A stretch of 64,000 nucleotides of DNA from Mycolicibacterium arabiense. GTDB taxonomy: Bacteria; Actinomycetota; Actinomycetes; Mycobacteriales; Mycobacteriaceae. Shown piece by piece: positions 19,584 to 28,648 of the stretch. Location of the stretch: NCBI RefSeq assembly GCF_010731815.2, contig NZ_AP022593.1, positions 4,650,001 through 4,714,000 on the forward strand, read 5' to 3'. Position numbers and translations under genes: made by a program. Below the pieces are notes generated by a model. That model saw only the letters and a program-made list of their open reading frames with translations. It was not told where the DNA came from and did not search any database. Numbering within the stretch: the first letter of the stretch is position 1; each line of letters starts with the position of its first letter.

Positions 19584-21050
19584 ATGCCGCTACTGGGCGA
19601 TCGCGAGAGTCGGCTGCTCATCGACGGGAAGCTCGTCGCGGGCAGCGGTGGCACCTTCGCGACGGTGAACCCCGCGACCGAGGAGGTCCTCGGCGTCGCC
19701 GCCGATGCGACTCCCGACGACATGGACCAGGCGATCGGCGCCGCGCGACGCGCGTTCGACGAGACCGACTGGTCGACGAACGTCGAACTGCGGGTGCGGG
19801 GCATCCGCCAGCTCCAGCAGGCGATGCGCGACCACGCAGAAGAGTTGCGGGAGCTCACGATCTCCGAGGTCGGCGCGCCCCGGATGCTCACGTCGGCTGC
19901 GCAACTCGAGGGTCCGATCTCCGACCTCAGCTTCTGCGCCGACACCGCGGAGTCCTACCAGTGGCGCACGGACCTCGGCATCGCCTCGCCCATGGGCATG
20001 AAGACCAGGCGCACCATCGCCCGCGAGGCGATCGGCGTCGTCGGGGCGATCACGCCGTGGAATTTCCCGCACCAGATCAACCTCGCCAAGCTGGGGCCCG
20101 CGCTGGCTGCGGGCAACACGATCGTGCTCAAGCCGGCGCCGGATACCCCATGGGCGGCAGCCGTTCTCGGTGAGCTGATCGTCGAGCACACCGACATCCC
20201 GGCGGGCGTCGTCAACATCGTCACCTCCAGCGACCATGGCGTCGGTGCGCTGCTGTCCCGTGACCCGCGGGTCGACATGGTGTCCTTCACCGGGTCGACC
20301 AACACCGGCCGGGCCGTGATGGCCGATGGCGCCGCCACGCTGAAGAAGGTCTTCCTCGAACTCGGCGGCAAGTCCGCGTTCCTTGTGCTCGACGACGCCG
20401 ACCTCGGCGGTGCCTGCTCGATGGCCGCCTTCACCGCGTCGATGCACGCGGGCCAGGGTTGTGCGATCACGACCCGGCTGGTGGTGCCCCGCGCCAAGTA
20501 CGACGAGGCAGTCGAGGCGGCCGCGGGCACGATGGCGGGCCTGAAGCCCGGCGACCCGACCAATCCCGGGACGATCTGCGGACCGGTCATCTCGGCGCTG
20601 CAGCGCGATCGCATCCAGGGTTACCTCGACTCGGCGATCGCCGAAGGTGGTCGTTTCGCCTGTGGCGGAGGCAGTCCGGCCGACCGCGACAAGGGCTTCT
20701 TCATCGAGCCGACCGTCATCGCAGGACTCGACAACGACGCGAAGGTGGCACGCGAGGAGATCTTCGGCCCGGTGCTGACGGTCATCGCCCACGACGGCGA
20801 CGACGATGCGGTGCGTATCGCCAACGACTCGCCCTACGGACTGTCCGGCACGGTGTTCTCCGGTGACGACGCACGCGCACAGGGCATCGCGGATCGATTG
20901 CGCGTCGGCACGGTCAACGTGAACGGCGGCGTCTGGTACTCGGCGGACATGCCATTCGGCGGCTACAAGCAATCCGGCATCGGCCGGGAAATGGGTCTGG
21001 CAGGTTTCGAGGAGTACCTCGAGACCAAGGCGATCGCCACGCTGGCCTGA
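19584..21050 (+). CDS. aldA: NAD-dependent aldehyde dehydrogenase AldA (Rv0768)
   Basis: 488 residues. TPWNFP, FTGSTNTG as the cofactor loop, catalytic Glu in LELGGKSA, catalytic Cys in HAGQGCAITTR, and PFGGYKQSG near the end are all present. The sequence follows M. tuberculosis AldA from MPLLGD to the terminal EEYLETKAIAT. ATG 19584 has GGAG 5 bases upstream and gives the right N-terminus; ATG 19569 is less likely. It opens the rightward operon aldA-SDR-HIBADH-CMD. The aldehyde substrate is unknown, though the setting suggests products of alcohol dehydrogenases in the facing cluster. Confidence 0.93.
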   Translation: MPLLGDRESRLLIDGKLVAGSGGTFATVNPATEEVLGVAADATPDDMDQAIGAARRAFDETDWSTNVELRVRGIRQLQQAMRDHAEELRELTISEVGAPRMLTSAAQLEGPISDLSFCADTAESYQWRTDLGIASPMGMKTRRTIAREAIGVVGAITPWNFPHQINLAKLGPALAAGNTIVLKPAPDTPWAAAVLGELIVEHTDIPAGVVNIVTSSDHGVGALLSRDPRVDMVSFTGSTNTGRAVMADGAATLKKVFLELGGKSAFLVLDDADLGGACSMAAFTASMHAGQGCAITTRLVVPRAKYDEAVEAAAGTMAGLKPGDPTNPGTICGPVISALQRDRIQGYLDSAIAEGGRFACGGGSPADRDKGFFIEPTVIAGLDNDAKVAREEIFGPVLTVIAHDGDDDAVRIANDSPYGLSGTVFSGDDARAQGIADRLRVGTVNVNGGVWYSADMPFGGYKQSGIGREMGLAGFEEYLETKAIATLA

Positions 21051-21077
21051 CCACCCATGGCTACGAAGGGAACACAC

Positions 21078-21839
21078 GTGGGTCTGTACGGAGATCAGTT
21101 CAAGGAGAAGGTCGCGATCGTCACCGGTGCCGGCGGCGGCATCGGGCAGGCGTACGCCGAGGCGCTGGCGCGTGAGGGCGCCGCGGTCGTCGTAGCCGAC
21201 ATCAACACCGAGGGTGCGCAGAAGGTCGTCGACGGCATCAAGGGCGAGGGCGGCAACGCGCTCGCGGTGCGCGTCGACGTGAGCGATCCCGACTCCGCCA
21301 AGGAGATGGCCGCACAGACGCTTTCGGAGTTCGGCGGCATCGACTACCTGGTGAACAACGCGGCGATCTTCGGCGGGATGAAGCTCGACTTCCTGATCAC
21401 CGTCGACTGGGACTACTACAAGAAGTTCATGAGCGTGAACATGGACGGCGCGCTGGTGTGCACGCGTGCGGTGTACCGCAAGATGGCCAAGCGCGGCGGC
21501 GGGGCGATCGTCAACCAGTCGTCCACGGCGGCGTGGCTGTACTCGAACTTCTACGGGCTGGCCAAGGTCGGCGTCAACGGTCTGACCCAGCAGCTCGCCA
21601 CCGAGCTGGGGGGACAGAACATTCGGGTGAACGCGATCGCGCCCGGGCCCATCGACACCGAGGCCAACCGGACCACCACGCCGCAGGAGATGGTCGCCGA
21701 CATCGTGAAGGGAATTCCCCTGTCGCGCATGGGCGAGGTCGACGACCTGACCGGCATGTGCCTGTTCCTGCTGTCGGACCAGGCCAAGTGGGTCACCGGT
21801 CAGATCTTCAACGTCGACGGCGGACAGATCATCAGATGA
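21078..21839 (+). CDS. Short-chain dehydrogenase (Rv0769)
   Basis: 253 residues. TGAGGGIGQAY, acidic VADINTEG (NAD preference), NNAA, Ser in NQSSTAAW, and Y-G-L-A-K. GTG 21078 follows GAAGGGA with a 6-7 base spacer and agrees with the length of Rv0769; ATG 21057 has no ribosome site. It is 27 bp from aldA and overlaps the next gene (ATGA). The substrate is not known. Confidence 0.88.
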   Translation: MGLYGDQFKEKVAIVTGAGGGIGQAYAEALAREGAAVVVADINTEGAQKVVDGIKGEGGNALAVRVDVSDPDSAKEMAAQTLSEFGGIDYLVNNAAIFGGMKLDFLITVDWDYYKKFMSVNMDGALVCTRAVYRKMAKRGGGAIVNQSSTAAWLYSNFYGLAKVGVNGLTQQLATELGGQNIRVNAIAPGPIDTEANRTTTPQEMVADIVKGIPLSRMGEVDDLTGMCLFLLSDQAKWVTGQIFNVDGGQIIR

Positions 21840-22702
21840 GTGAGCTTCGGCTGGGGTACATCGGCCTGGGGAACCAGGGGGCGCCGATGGCCAAGCGCCT
21901 CGTCGGATGGCCTGGCGGACTGACGGTGTTCGACGTGCGCACCGAGGCCATGACACCGCTGGCCGAGCTGGGTGCCTCCCTGGCCGACAGCGTCGCCGAC
22001 GTCGCCAAGGCCGACGTCATCAGCGTCACCGTGCTCACCGACCAGCAGGTGCGCGACGTCGTCGACCAGCTCGCGGCCCATGCGCAGCCCGGCACGGTCA
22101 TCGCGATCCACTCCACAATCGAGCCCGGCACCGCCGGTGAGCTGGCCGAGGCGTTGTGGCCGAAGGGTATTCACGTCGTCGATGCGCCCGTCAGCGGTGG
22201 CGCCGGTGCGGCCGACAAGGGTGAACTCGCCGTGATGGTCGGTGCCGACGACGAGGCCTACGAGCTCGTCAAACCGGTGTTCAAGCAGTGGGCCTCGATG
22301 GTGGTCCGCGCCGGAGAGCCGGGTGCGGGGACCCGGATGAAGCTCGCCCGCAACATGCTGACCTACATCGGCTTCGCGGCCGCGTGCGAGGCGTCCAAGC
22401 TGGCCGAAGCGGCAGGCATCGATCTGCAGAAGCTTGGCCGGGTGGTCAGGCACAGTGACGCCCAGAGCGGTGGGCCCGGCGCGATCATGGTTCGTGACGA
22501 CACCAAACCCCTTGGGCTTGATCACTTCGTCTACGACATGTTCGTCCACACCCGCGGTCTGGCCGAGAAGGACCTGAAGCTGGCGCTCGGACTGGGCGAG
22601 GCCACCGGTGTCGACCTGCCGTTGGCCGAGATCGCACTTCGGAACTTGGCCGCCGGACTCGGCGTGCCGCACACGACTTCCGCGCACGAGGATGAGGGGT
22701 AG
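21836..22702 (+). CDS. 3-hydroxyisobutyrate dehydrogenase-like beta-hydroxyacid dehydrogenase (Rv0770)
   Basis: 288 residues. N-terminal Rossmann GYIGLGNQGAPMAKRL, substrate-binding PVSGGAGAA, and catalytic Lys in GTRMKLARNML, all diagnostic of the beta-HAD family (HIBADH, GarR, imine reductases). ATG 21836 overlaps the SDR stop. The true substrate may differ from 3-hydroxyisobutyrate, since this family is broad. Confidence 0.9.
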   Translation: MSELRLGYIGLGNQGAPMAKRLVGWPGGLTVFDVRTEAMTPLAELGASLADSVADVAKADVISVTVLTDQQVRDVVDQLAAHAQPGTVIAIHSTIEPGTAGELAEALWPKGIHVVDAPVSGGAGAADKGELAVMVGADDEAYELVKPVFKQWASMVVRAGEPGAGTRMKLARNMLTYIGFAAACEASKLAEAAGIDLQKLGRVVRHSDAQSGGPGAIMVRDDTKPLGLDHFVYDMFVHTRGLAEKDLKLALGLGEATGVDLPLAEIALRNLAAGLGVPHTTSAHEDEG

Positions 22703-22704
22703 CG

Positions 22705-23157
22705 ATGGACGAGCTTCGCAAGAAGGGCCTCGAGAAGATGAACGAGGTCTACGGCTGGGACATGCCGGACATGCCCGGCGACTACTTCGCGCTGACGGCC
22801 GACCATCTGTTCGGCACCATCTGGACCAGGCCCGGGCTGTCGATGCGCGAGAAGCGAATGATGACGCTCACGTGCGTGACGGCCCTTGGCATCCCGGATC
22901 TGGCCGAGATTCAGGTCAACGCCGCGCTGCACAACGAGGAACTCACCGTCGAGGAACTCAAGGAGATGGCTATCTTCCTGACCCACTACCTGGGCTTCCC
23001 GCTGGGCTCGAAGCTCGACGGCGTGGTCACCAAGGTGGCGGCCAAGCGGAAGAAGGATGCCGAGAAGGCCGCCGGCGAGGGCACGGCGGAGGACAAGCGG
23101 GCGAACGTCAACGCCGCGTTGAAGATGCACTCCGGAAGCAAGATCGATGACGAGTAG
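22705..23157 (+). CDS. Carboxymuconolactone decarboxylase-family protein (Rv0771)
   Basis: 150 residues. The CMD fold signature LSMREKRMMTLTCVTALG is clear, with NAALHNEELTVEELKEMA after it. There is no CxxC, so it is not an AhpD-type peroxidase. The C-terminal 40 residues are Lys/Glu-rich and probably flexible. ATG 22705 follows GAGGGGTAGCG. It is 2 bp from the dehydrogenase upstream and overlaps the next gene by 11 bp. Confidence 0.87.
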   Translation: MDELRKKGLEKMNEVYGWDMPDMPGDYFALTADHLFGTIWTRPGLSMREKRMMTLTCVTALGIPDLAEIQVNAALHNEELTVEELKEMAIFLTHYLGFPLGSKLDGVVTKVAAKRKKDAEKAAGEGTAEDKRANVNAALKMHSGSKIDDE

Positions 23158-24373
23158 GTACGCCGCGCTGTCGCGCGAGGAACTGGCGACCCTGGTACCC
23201 GAGCTGCTGCTGATCGGTCAGCTGATCGACCGCTCCGGCATGGCGCACTGCATCAGCGCGTGGGGCCGCGACGAGATGCTGCAGATCGCCATCGAGGAGT
23301 GGGCCGCGTCCAGTCCGCTCTACACCAGGCGGATGCAGAAGGCGCTCAAGTACGAGGGCGTCGACATCTTCACCCTGTTCAAGGGTCTGCAGCTCGACAT
23401 CGGTGCCCCGCCGCAGTTCATGGACTTCCGCTACACCGTGCACGACAGGTGGCACGGGGAGTTCCACCTCGACCACTGCGGCGCGCTGCTCGACGTGGAA
23501 CCGATGGGCGAGGACTACGTGCACGGCATGTGCCACGACATCGAGGACCCGACGTTCGACGCCACGGCGTTGGCGACCAATCGGAAGGCCCAGGTCCGTC
23601 CGATCCACCGGCCGCCCCGCGTGCCGTCCGGTCGGACGCCGCACTGCGCCTGGACGGTCATCATCGACGAGTCGTACCCGGAAGTGCCGTTCATCCCGGC
23701 GATGGACGTCGTCGCGGCCAGCTACGCACACGCCTGCGAACTGGACCCGATCGATCCGGACGACGAGGGAGCGGCCGACTACTCGGGCGAGCTGCTCTCC
23801 GACGTCGACTTCGGTGCGTTCTCACACTCGGCGCTGGTGCGCATCGCCGACGAGGTGTGCCTGCAGATGCACCTGCTGGTGCTGGCATTCACCCTCGCGG
23901 TGCGCAAGCGCGCCGGAAGCGATGCCGCACTCGAGGAGTCGATCCGCTACAAGCAGTTGATCGGCATCGCCGGCGTCGCTGCCGAGCGCATCCATCGCGC
24001 CCTCAAGCTGCCGGGCGGGGTCGAGGGTGCGCTGCGGGTGCTCGAGTTGCATCCGCTGCTCAACCCTGCGGCCTACGTGTCGGCCGACGTCACCGCGGAT
24101 TCGCTGCACGTACGGAAGTCGCCGGCCTACGAGGACGGCTCGTGGATCTCGCTGTGCTCACCCGTCGCCGACAAGCCGTTGCAGGCGATAGCCGCGGCGG
24201 TCGACCCCCATCTGCGGGCGGAACTGACCGGCACGCAGTCGGACTGGACGGTGCGCTTCGTCGAGACCGACACTCCCGCCAAGGAATTGGGCGAGGTCGC
24301 GGTCACCAAATTCAGTGGCGGCGCGAGTTGGGTGTTCGAGGACCGAAAGTCGCTACCGCTCACCGTGGTGTAG
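23147..24373 (+). CDS. Conserved protein of unknown function in the aldA operon
   Basis: 408 residues with no signal peptide or membrane helix. A central stretch FRYTVHDRWHGEFHLDHCGALLDVEP and HGMCHDIEDPTFDATA is rich in His, Cys and Asp and could bind metal or act as a hydrolase; it faintly recalls the L-2-amino-thiazoline-4-carboxylate hydrolase fold, but I cannot confirm this. The start lies inside the CMD gene (11-bp overlap), so it belongs to that operon. It overlaps the convergent TetR gene by 14 bp. As far as I recall there is no counterpart at this place in M. tuberculosis. Confidence 0.8.
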   Translation: MTSRYAALSREELATLVPELLLIGQLIDRSGMAHCISAWGRDEMLQIAIEEWAASSPLYTRRMQKALKYEGVDIFTLFKGLQLDIGAPPQFMDFRYTVHDRWHGEFHLDHCGALLDVEPMGEDYVHGMCHDIEDPTFDATALATNRKAQVRPIHRPPRVPSGRTPHCAWTVIIDESYPEVPFIPAMDVVAASYAHACELDPIDPDDEGAADYSGELLSDVDFGAFSHSALVRIADEVCLQMHLLVLAFTLAVRKRAGSDAALEESIRYKQLIGIAGVAAERIHRALKLPGGVEGALRVLELHPLLNPAAYVSADVTADSLHVRKSPAYEDGSWISLCSPVADKPLQAIAAAVDPHLRAELTGTQSDWTVRFVETDTPAKELGEVAVTKFSGGASWVFEDRKSLPLTVV

Positions 24374-24968
24374 CGGGCGGCACGATCGCCCCGGCCACCC
24401 ACCGCCGCAGGTAGTCGCGCAGCGCCTGACCGGTGCGCGGCGGCCGGCCCGGGTCGATCACGAACGACTGGATGATCCGCAGCAGGTGCTCGGCCAGCTC
24501 GTCGAGTTCGGCATCGGTGAAACCGTGTGCGGCCCAGTCGACGTCGAAGCGGCGGACCATCGAGTTGGCGAACTGCAACGCCACGTCGGAGGTCACCGAC
24601 TCGGTGTGCGCGTTCGGTCGGCCCGGCGCGATCAGGAGCCCGATGTGCTTGTCCTTGGGCAGCCACTCCAGCGCGGTGGCGACGGCCTCGGTCACCGCGT
24701 CGACGGGGTCGTGCATGCCGCGGACGTGGTCGGCGACCCGTTCCAGGAAGTCGTCGGCGGCGTGCACCGCTGCGGCCACCAGCAGCGCGTCGGTACTGGG
24801 GAAGTAGCGGTACACCGTCTGACGGGTGACGCCGAGCGTGCGGGCAACGTCGGCGATGGAGATCTCGGCGCCGCGCTCGTCGATCGCCTTGCCCGCGGCG
24901 GCGAGGATCCGCGCGACGGCTTCGTCGTCGCTTGCCGGGGCAGATCCCGACCAGCCGTGGGTTCGCAC
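24360..24968 (-). CDS. TetR-family transcriptional regulator
   Basis: 202 residues. HTH in ISIADVARTLGVTRQTVYRYFPSTDAL. The ligand domain includes FDVDWAAHGFTDAELDELAEHLLRIIQSF. GTG 24968 is 27 bp downstream of the CYP125-like gene stop, same strand, so it may be co-transcribed with it and regulate it. The 25-bp inverted repeat at 26278-26302 in the P450 promoter is a candidate operator. Confidence 0.85.
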   Translation of the reverse strand: MRTHGWSGSAPASDDEAVARILAAAGKAIDERGAEISIADVARTLGVTRQTVYRYFPSTDALLVAAAVHAADDFLERVADHVRGMHDPVDAVTEAVATALEWLPKDKHIGLLIAPGRPNAHTESVTSDVALQFANSMVRRFDVDWAAHGFTDAELDELAEHLLRIIQSFVIDPGRPPRTGQALRDYLRRWVAGAIVPPATPR

Positions 24969-24995
24969 GGGCGAAATCGTACCCGGCGGCCCTGG

Positions 24996-26234
24996 TCAGC
25001 CCCCGTAGGAGACGGGCAACTCCTTGACGCCGTTGATCCACCCGGACCGCAGCCGCTGCGGCTCAGCGAGTTTCGAGATGTCGGGAATCTGCGCGGCGAT
25101 CTCGTCGAAGATCAGCTTGATCTCCATGCGGGCGAGGTTGGCGCCGATGCAGTAGTGCGCCCCGTTCCCCCCGAACGCGAGGTGCGGGTTGGGGTTGCGG
25201 GTAACGTCGAACTCGAAGGGGCGGTCGAACACGTCCTCGTCGAAGTTGGCCGAGCTGTAGAACAAGCCCACGCGCTGACCGGCCCGGACCGTCGCCCCGC
25301 TGAGTTCGACGTCGGCCATGGCGGTGCGCTGGAAGCAGTGCACCGGGGTGGCCCACCGGATGATCTCGTCGACGGCGGTCTCGGGTCGTTCGCGTTTGAA
25401 CAGCTCCCACTGGTCGGGGTTGTCGAAGAACGCGTTCATGCCGTGGGTCATCGCGTTGCGGGTGGTCTCGTTGCCCGCGACGGCGAGCAGGATCACGAAG
25501 AACGCGAACTCGACGTCGCCCAGTGATTCGCCGTCCACGTCGGCCTGGATCAGACGGGTGACGATGTCGTCGGCCGGGCAGCGACGCCGCTCCTCGGCCA
25601 TCGTGTAGGCGTAGCCCATCAGTTCGGCGTTGGCAGTCGTCGGATCGGAGTCGAAGTCCGGATCGTCGGTGTTCATGATGCTGTTGGTCCAGTGGAACAG
25701 CCGCTCCCGGTCCGCCTCGGGCACGCCGATCAGGTCGGCGATCGCCTGCAGCGGCAGCTTGGTGGCCACGTCGCCGACGAAGTCGCCGCTGCCCTTCTCG
25801 GCGGCGGCCGCGACGATCTCGCGGGCGGCCACGGCGAGCTTCTCCTCGAGTGCCTTCACCGCGCGCGGGGTGAACAACCGGGAGACGATCTTGCGCAGGC
25901 GGGTGTGCTCGGGTGCGTCGTGGTTGATCAGCAGCGCCTTGGTCAGGTCGAGTTGCTCGCTGGTCACGCCCTCCGGCAGCCGCATCACCGCGCCCTTGCG
26001 GTTGGTCGACCACAGGTCGCCGTTCTTCGAGATCGACTTGATGTCCTCGTGCTTGCTGATGACCCAGTAGCCGCCGTCGTCGAAGATCGACTCGCTCTGG
26101 GCGTTCCACCAGACCGGCGCGGTCTTGCGCAGTTCGGCGAACTCGGTCACCGGGATGCCCTTGAGGAGGACGTCCGGGTCGGTGAAGTCATACCCCTGGG
26201 GCAGGAAGGGGCAGGCGTTCTGCGTGGTCGTCAT
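24996..26234 (-). CDS. CYP125-like cytochrome P450
   Basis: 412 residues. CPFLPQGYDFTDPDVLLKGIPV opens like the steroid C26-monooxygenase CYP125. I-helix LLAVAGNETTRNAMTHGM, ExxR region DEIIRWATPVHCFQRTA, and haem loop FGGNGAHYCIGANLARME also match that family closely. It probably hydroxylates the side chain of a sterol or a related long alkyl substrate. It is not in the cholesterol (kstR) regulon position of the canonical cyp125, so it is a paralogue. ATG 26234 follows GAAGGAC. Confidence 0.88.
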   Translation of the reverse strand: MTTTQNACPFLPQGYDFTDPDVLLKGIPVTEFAELRKTAPVWWNAQSESIFDDGGYWVISKHEDIKSISKNGDLWSTNRKGAVMRLPEGVTSEQLDLTKALLINHDAPEHTRLRKIVSRLFTPRAVKALEEKLAVAAREIVAAAAEKGSGDFVGDVATKLPLQAIADLIGVPEADRERLFHWTNSIMNTDDPDFDSDPTTANAELMGYAYTMAEERRRCPADDIVTRLIQADVDGESLGDVEFAFFVILLAVAGNETTRNAMTHGMNAFFDNPDQWELFKRERPETAVDEIIRWATPVHCFQRTAMADVELSGATVRAGQRVGLFYSSANFDEDVFDRPFEFDVTRNPNPHLAFGGNGAHYCIGANLARMEIKLIFDEIAAQIPDISKLAEPQRLRSGWINGVKELPVSYGG

Positions 26235-26277
26235 GATCGAAGTCCTTCGTGTGACGTGCGGCACTCTTGCCGTCGAC

Positions 26278-26302
26278 CATACACCGCATCGTCAAGTGTA
26301 TG
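26278..26302. promoter_or_regulatory. Inverted repeat in the CYP125-like/purD divergent promoter
   Basis: CATACAC (26278-26284) and GTGTATG (26296-26302), a perfect 7-bp inverted repeat with an 11-base spacer. On the minus strand it covers TTGACG and an extended TG-N-TATGGT-like -10, so it overlaps the P450 promoter. Candidate TetR operator. Confidence 0.55.
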
Positions 26303-26318
26303 CCCAGGCGTGAGGGTC

Positions 26319-26324
26319 TAGGGT
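26319..26324 (+). promoter_or_regulatory. Leaderless promoter of purD
   Basis: TAGGGT, then 8 bases, then GTG 26333; no Shine-Dalgarno sequence. Confidence 0.6.
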
Positions 26325-26332
26325 TGTCAACC

Positions 26333-27610
26333 GTGCACGTCCTCGTCATCGGATCTGGTGCCCGCGAACACGCCTTGCTGCTTGCGCTGCGGCGCGACCC
26401 CGAGGTGACGGGACTCTCGGTCGCCCCCGGCAACGCCGGCACCGCGATCATCGCCGACCAGTACGACGTCGACATCACCTCCGGTGAGGCGGTGGTCGGT
26501 CTCGTCCGCAAGGTGGGCGCCGACCTCGTGGTGGTCGGTCCCGAGGTCCCCCTGGTGCTCGGAGTGGCCGACGCGGTGCGCGCCGCAGGCATCGCCTGCT
26601 TCGGACCCACTCGGGACGCGGCGCGGATCGAGGGCTCGAAGGCCTTCGCCAAGGACGTGATGGATGCCGCGGGCGTACGGACCGCGCGCAGCGAGATCGT
26701 CGACAACCCAGCGCATCTCGACACCGCGCTCGACCGGTTCGGCCCGCCCAGCGGCGACCCTGCCTGGGTGGTCAAGGACGACGGGTTGGCGGCAGGCAAG
26801 GGCGTCGTGGTCACCGCCGACCGTGAAGCCGCCCGTGCCCACGCGGCCAGCCTGCTGGACTCCGGCCACCCGGTACTGCTCGAGAGCTTCCTGGACGGGC
26901 CGGAAGTCAGCCTGTTCTGCGTGGTCGACGGCGAGACCGTCGTCCCACTGCTGCCGGCACAGGACTTCAAGCGCGTCGGCGACGGCGACAGCGGGCCGAA
27001 CACCGGCGGCATGGGCGCCTACGCGCCGCTGCCGTGGCTGCCCGAGGGCACCGTCGACCGGATCGTGCGCGACGTCGTCGCACCCGTCGCCGCCGAACTC
27101 GTCGCACGCGACTCGGCGTTCTCCGGACTGCTGTACGCCGGTCTGGCGATGACGTCGCAGGGACCGTCGGTGGTCGAGTTCAACTGCCGCTTCGGCGACC
27201 CGGAGACCCAGGCCGTGCTCGCGTTGCTCGAGACCCCGCTCGGTCAGCTGCTGCACGCGGCCGCCACCGGCCGACTCGCCGACCAGCAGCCGCTGCGGTG
27301 GCACGACGGTGCAGCGGTGGCCGTGGTGCTCGCCGCCGAGAACTATCCCGGCAGGCCCCGCCTCGGCGACGCGATCACCGGGTCCGAGGCCGACGGGGTG
27401 CTGCACGCGGGCACCGCCCGGCGTGACGACGGAAGCATCGTGTCCTCCGGTGGGCGGGTGCTATCGGTGGTGGGTACCGGCCCCGACCTCGCTGCCGCGC
27501 GCGACGCCGCGTACGGGCTGATGAGTTCGATCCGACTGCCCGGCAGTCACTTTCGCACCGACATCGGGCTGGCCGCTGCCGAGGGCCGGCTCAGCCTGCC
27601 GCAGGCCTAG
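26333..27610 (+). CDS. purD: Phosphoribosylamine-glycine ligase PurD
   Basis: 425 residues, ATP-grasp enzyme of step 2 of IMP synthesis (PRA + glycine + ATP to GAR). N-domain [19 protein letters not shown], Lys/loop [16 protein letters not shown], metal and ATP site [14 protein letters not shown]. Length matches M. tuberculosis PurD (Rv0772). GTG 26333 aligns with the family start; the 22 codons upstream in the same frame are non-conserved and lie in the promoter. Confidence 0.97.
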   Translation: MHVLVIGSGAREHALLLALRRDPEVTGLSVAPGNAGTAIIADQYDVDITSGEAVVGLVRKVGADLVVVGPEVPLVLGVADAVRAAGIACFGPTRDAARIEGSKAFAKDVMDAAGVRTARSEIVDNPAHLDTALDRFGPPSGDPAWVVKDDGLAAGKGVVVTADREAARAHAASLLDSGHPVLLESFLDGPEVSLFCVVDGETVVPLLPAQDFKRVGDGDSGPNTGGMGAYAPLPWLPEGTVDRIVRDVVAPVAAELVARDSAFSGLLYAGLAMTSQGPSVVEFNCRFGDPETQAVLALLETPLGQLLHAAATGRLADQQPLRWHDGAAVAVVLAAENYPGRPRLGDAITGSEADGVLHAGTARRDDGSIVSSGGRVLSVVGTGPDLAAARDAAYGLMSSIRLPGSHFRTDIGLAAAEGRLSLPQA

Positions 27611-27628
27611 CCCTTTCGGGGCATCGGC

Positions 27629-28531
27629 CTAGGCCACCAGCAGCGGCGCGAGCCACTCGATCTCGGCGGGCAACTGAGAGTTCCAGAACGCGCTGTCGTG
27701 CCCGCCCGGCGAGAAGCCGCCCGCGGGCGGGGTCGGCAACTGGGCGATGAACTGTTCCGTGGCGGACGCGAAGGGATCGCCGTTGCCGCAATCGATTCGG
27801 ATCGGGATCGACCCCAGTTCGGGCATGCCCCACACGCTGTTGGCCGCGTAGTCCTGCGCGCCGTCGAAGGCGCCGGGGGCGGCCGCACCCGGCGACGTCC
27901 ACAGCGCCGGGCTCACCGCGCAGATGGCCGCCGTCCGCGCCGGACCGAGCCGCCCACCCAGGAGGAGCGCGCCGTAGCCGCCCATCGACCAGCCGAGGAA
28001 GCCGACCCGCGAGGTGTCGAGTCCTTGGCCGGCGAGCATGGGCAGCAGTTCGTCGAGCACCATGGCGCCCGCGTCGTCACCCGATGCGCGCCCGTGCCAG
28101 TAGCCGCCACCCCCGTCGACCGCCACCACCGCGAACGGCGGCAGGCCCGCTGCCACGGCCTGTGCCAAACCCCGTTCGACACCGCCTGCCATGACGCTGG
28201 CGGCGTCGCTGTCCTTGCCGTGCAGTGCGATCACCGGACGCAACGGAGCCGTCTGGCCCGGCGGACGGGCGATGGCCCAATTGGTCGTTATCCCGCCCCG
28301 CGCGGCCGAGCTGAACGAGCCCGAGACGTACGTCGGCGCGGGCGGCGACGGGGGAGGAGGGGCCAGCGGCGGCAGCGGCGAACCCACGCCGGTCATCGAG
28401 ACCGGCGGCGCGGTGGCGGGCGTGCCCGTCACGCTGGCGCCGATCGCGTATGCCCCGGCGGCCCCGAGCGCGGCACCCGCGCCGAGTCTGAGGACGGCGC
28501 GACGGCTCAATTCGGACACGCGGGCCATCAT
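27629..28531 (-). CDS. Secreted Tat-dependent esterase (Rv0774c)
   Basis: 300 residues. The N-terminus SRRAVLRLGAGAALGAAGAYA is a twin-arginine signal peptide, then a Pro-rich linker (PPLAPPPPSPPAP). The alpha/beta hydrolase domain has nucleophile Ser182 in GWSMGGYGALL and His in SPGGHDSAFW, similar to esterase D and mycolyltransferase-type enzymes. Expected in the cell wall. Two adjacent ATGs (28531, 28528) are possible starts. It converges on purD (18-bp gap). Confidence 0.87.
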   Translation of the reverse strand: MMARVSELSRRAVLRLGAGAALGAAGAYAIGASVTGTPATAPPVSMTGVGSPLPPLAPPPPSPPAPTYVSGSFSSAARGGITTNWAIARPPGQTAPLRPVIALHGKDSDAASVMAGGVERGLAQAVAAGLPPFAVVAVDGGGGYWHGRASGDDAGAMVLDELLPMLAGQGLDTSRVGFLGWSMGGYGALLLGGRLGPARTAAICAVSPALWTSPGAAAPGAFDGAQDYAANSVWGMPELGSIPIRIDCGNGDPFASATEQFIAQLPTPPAGGFSPGGHDSAFWNSQLPAEIEWLAPLLVA

Positions 28532-28648
28532 GCCACGTGGTACCGGCGTACCGATCGGGGTGAGCATCTGTTCAGCCGTCGGCGATCTTCCAAAGTGCCG
28601 CCTGATGATTGGCCGAAAGCGCCATGGCGCGCCGCCGCGACTGGCAGC

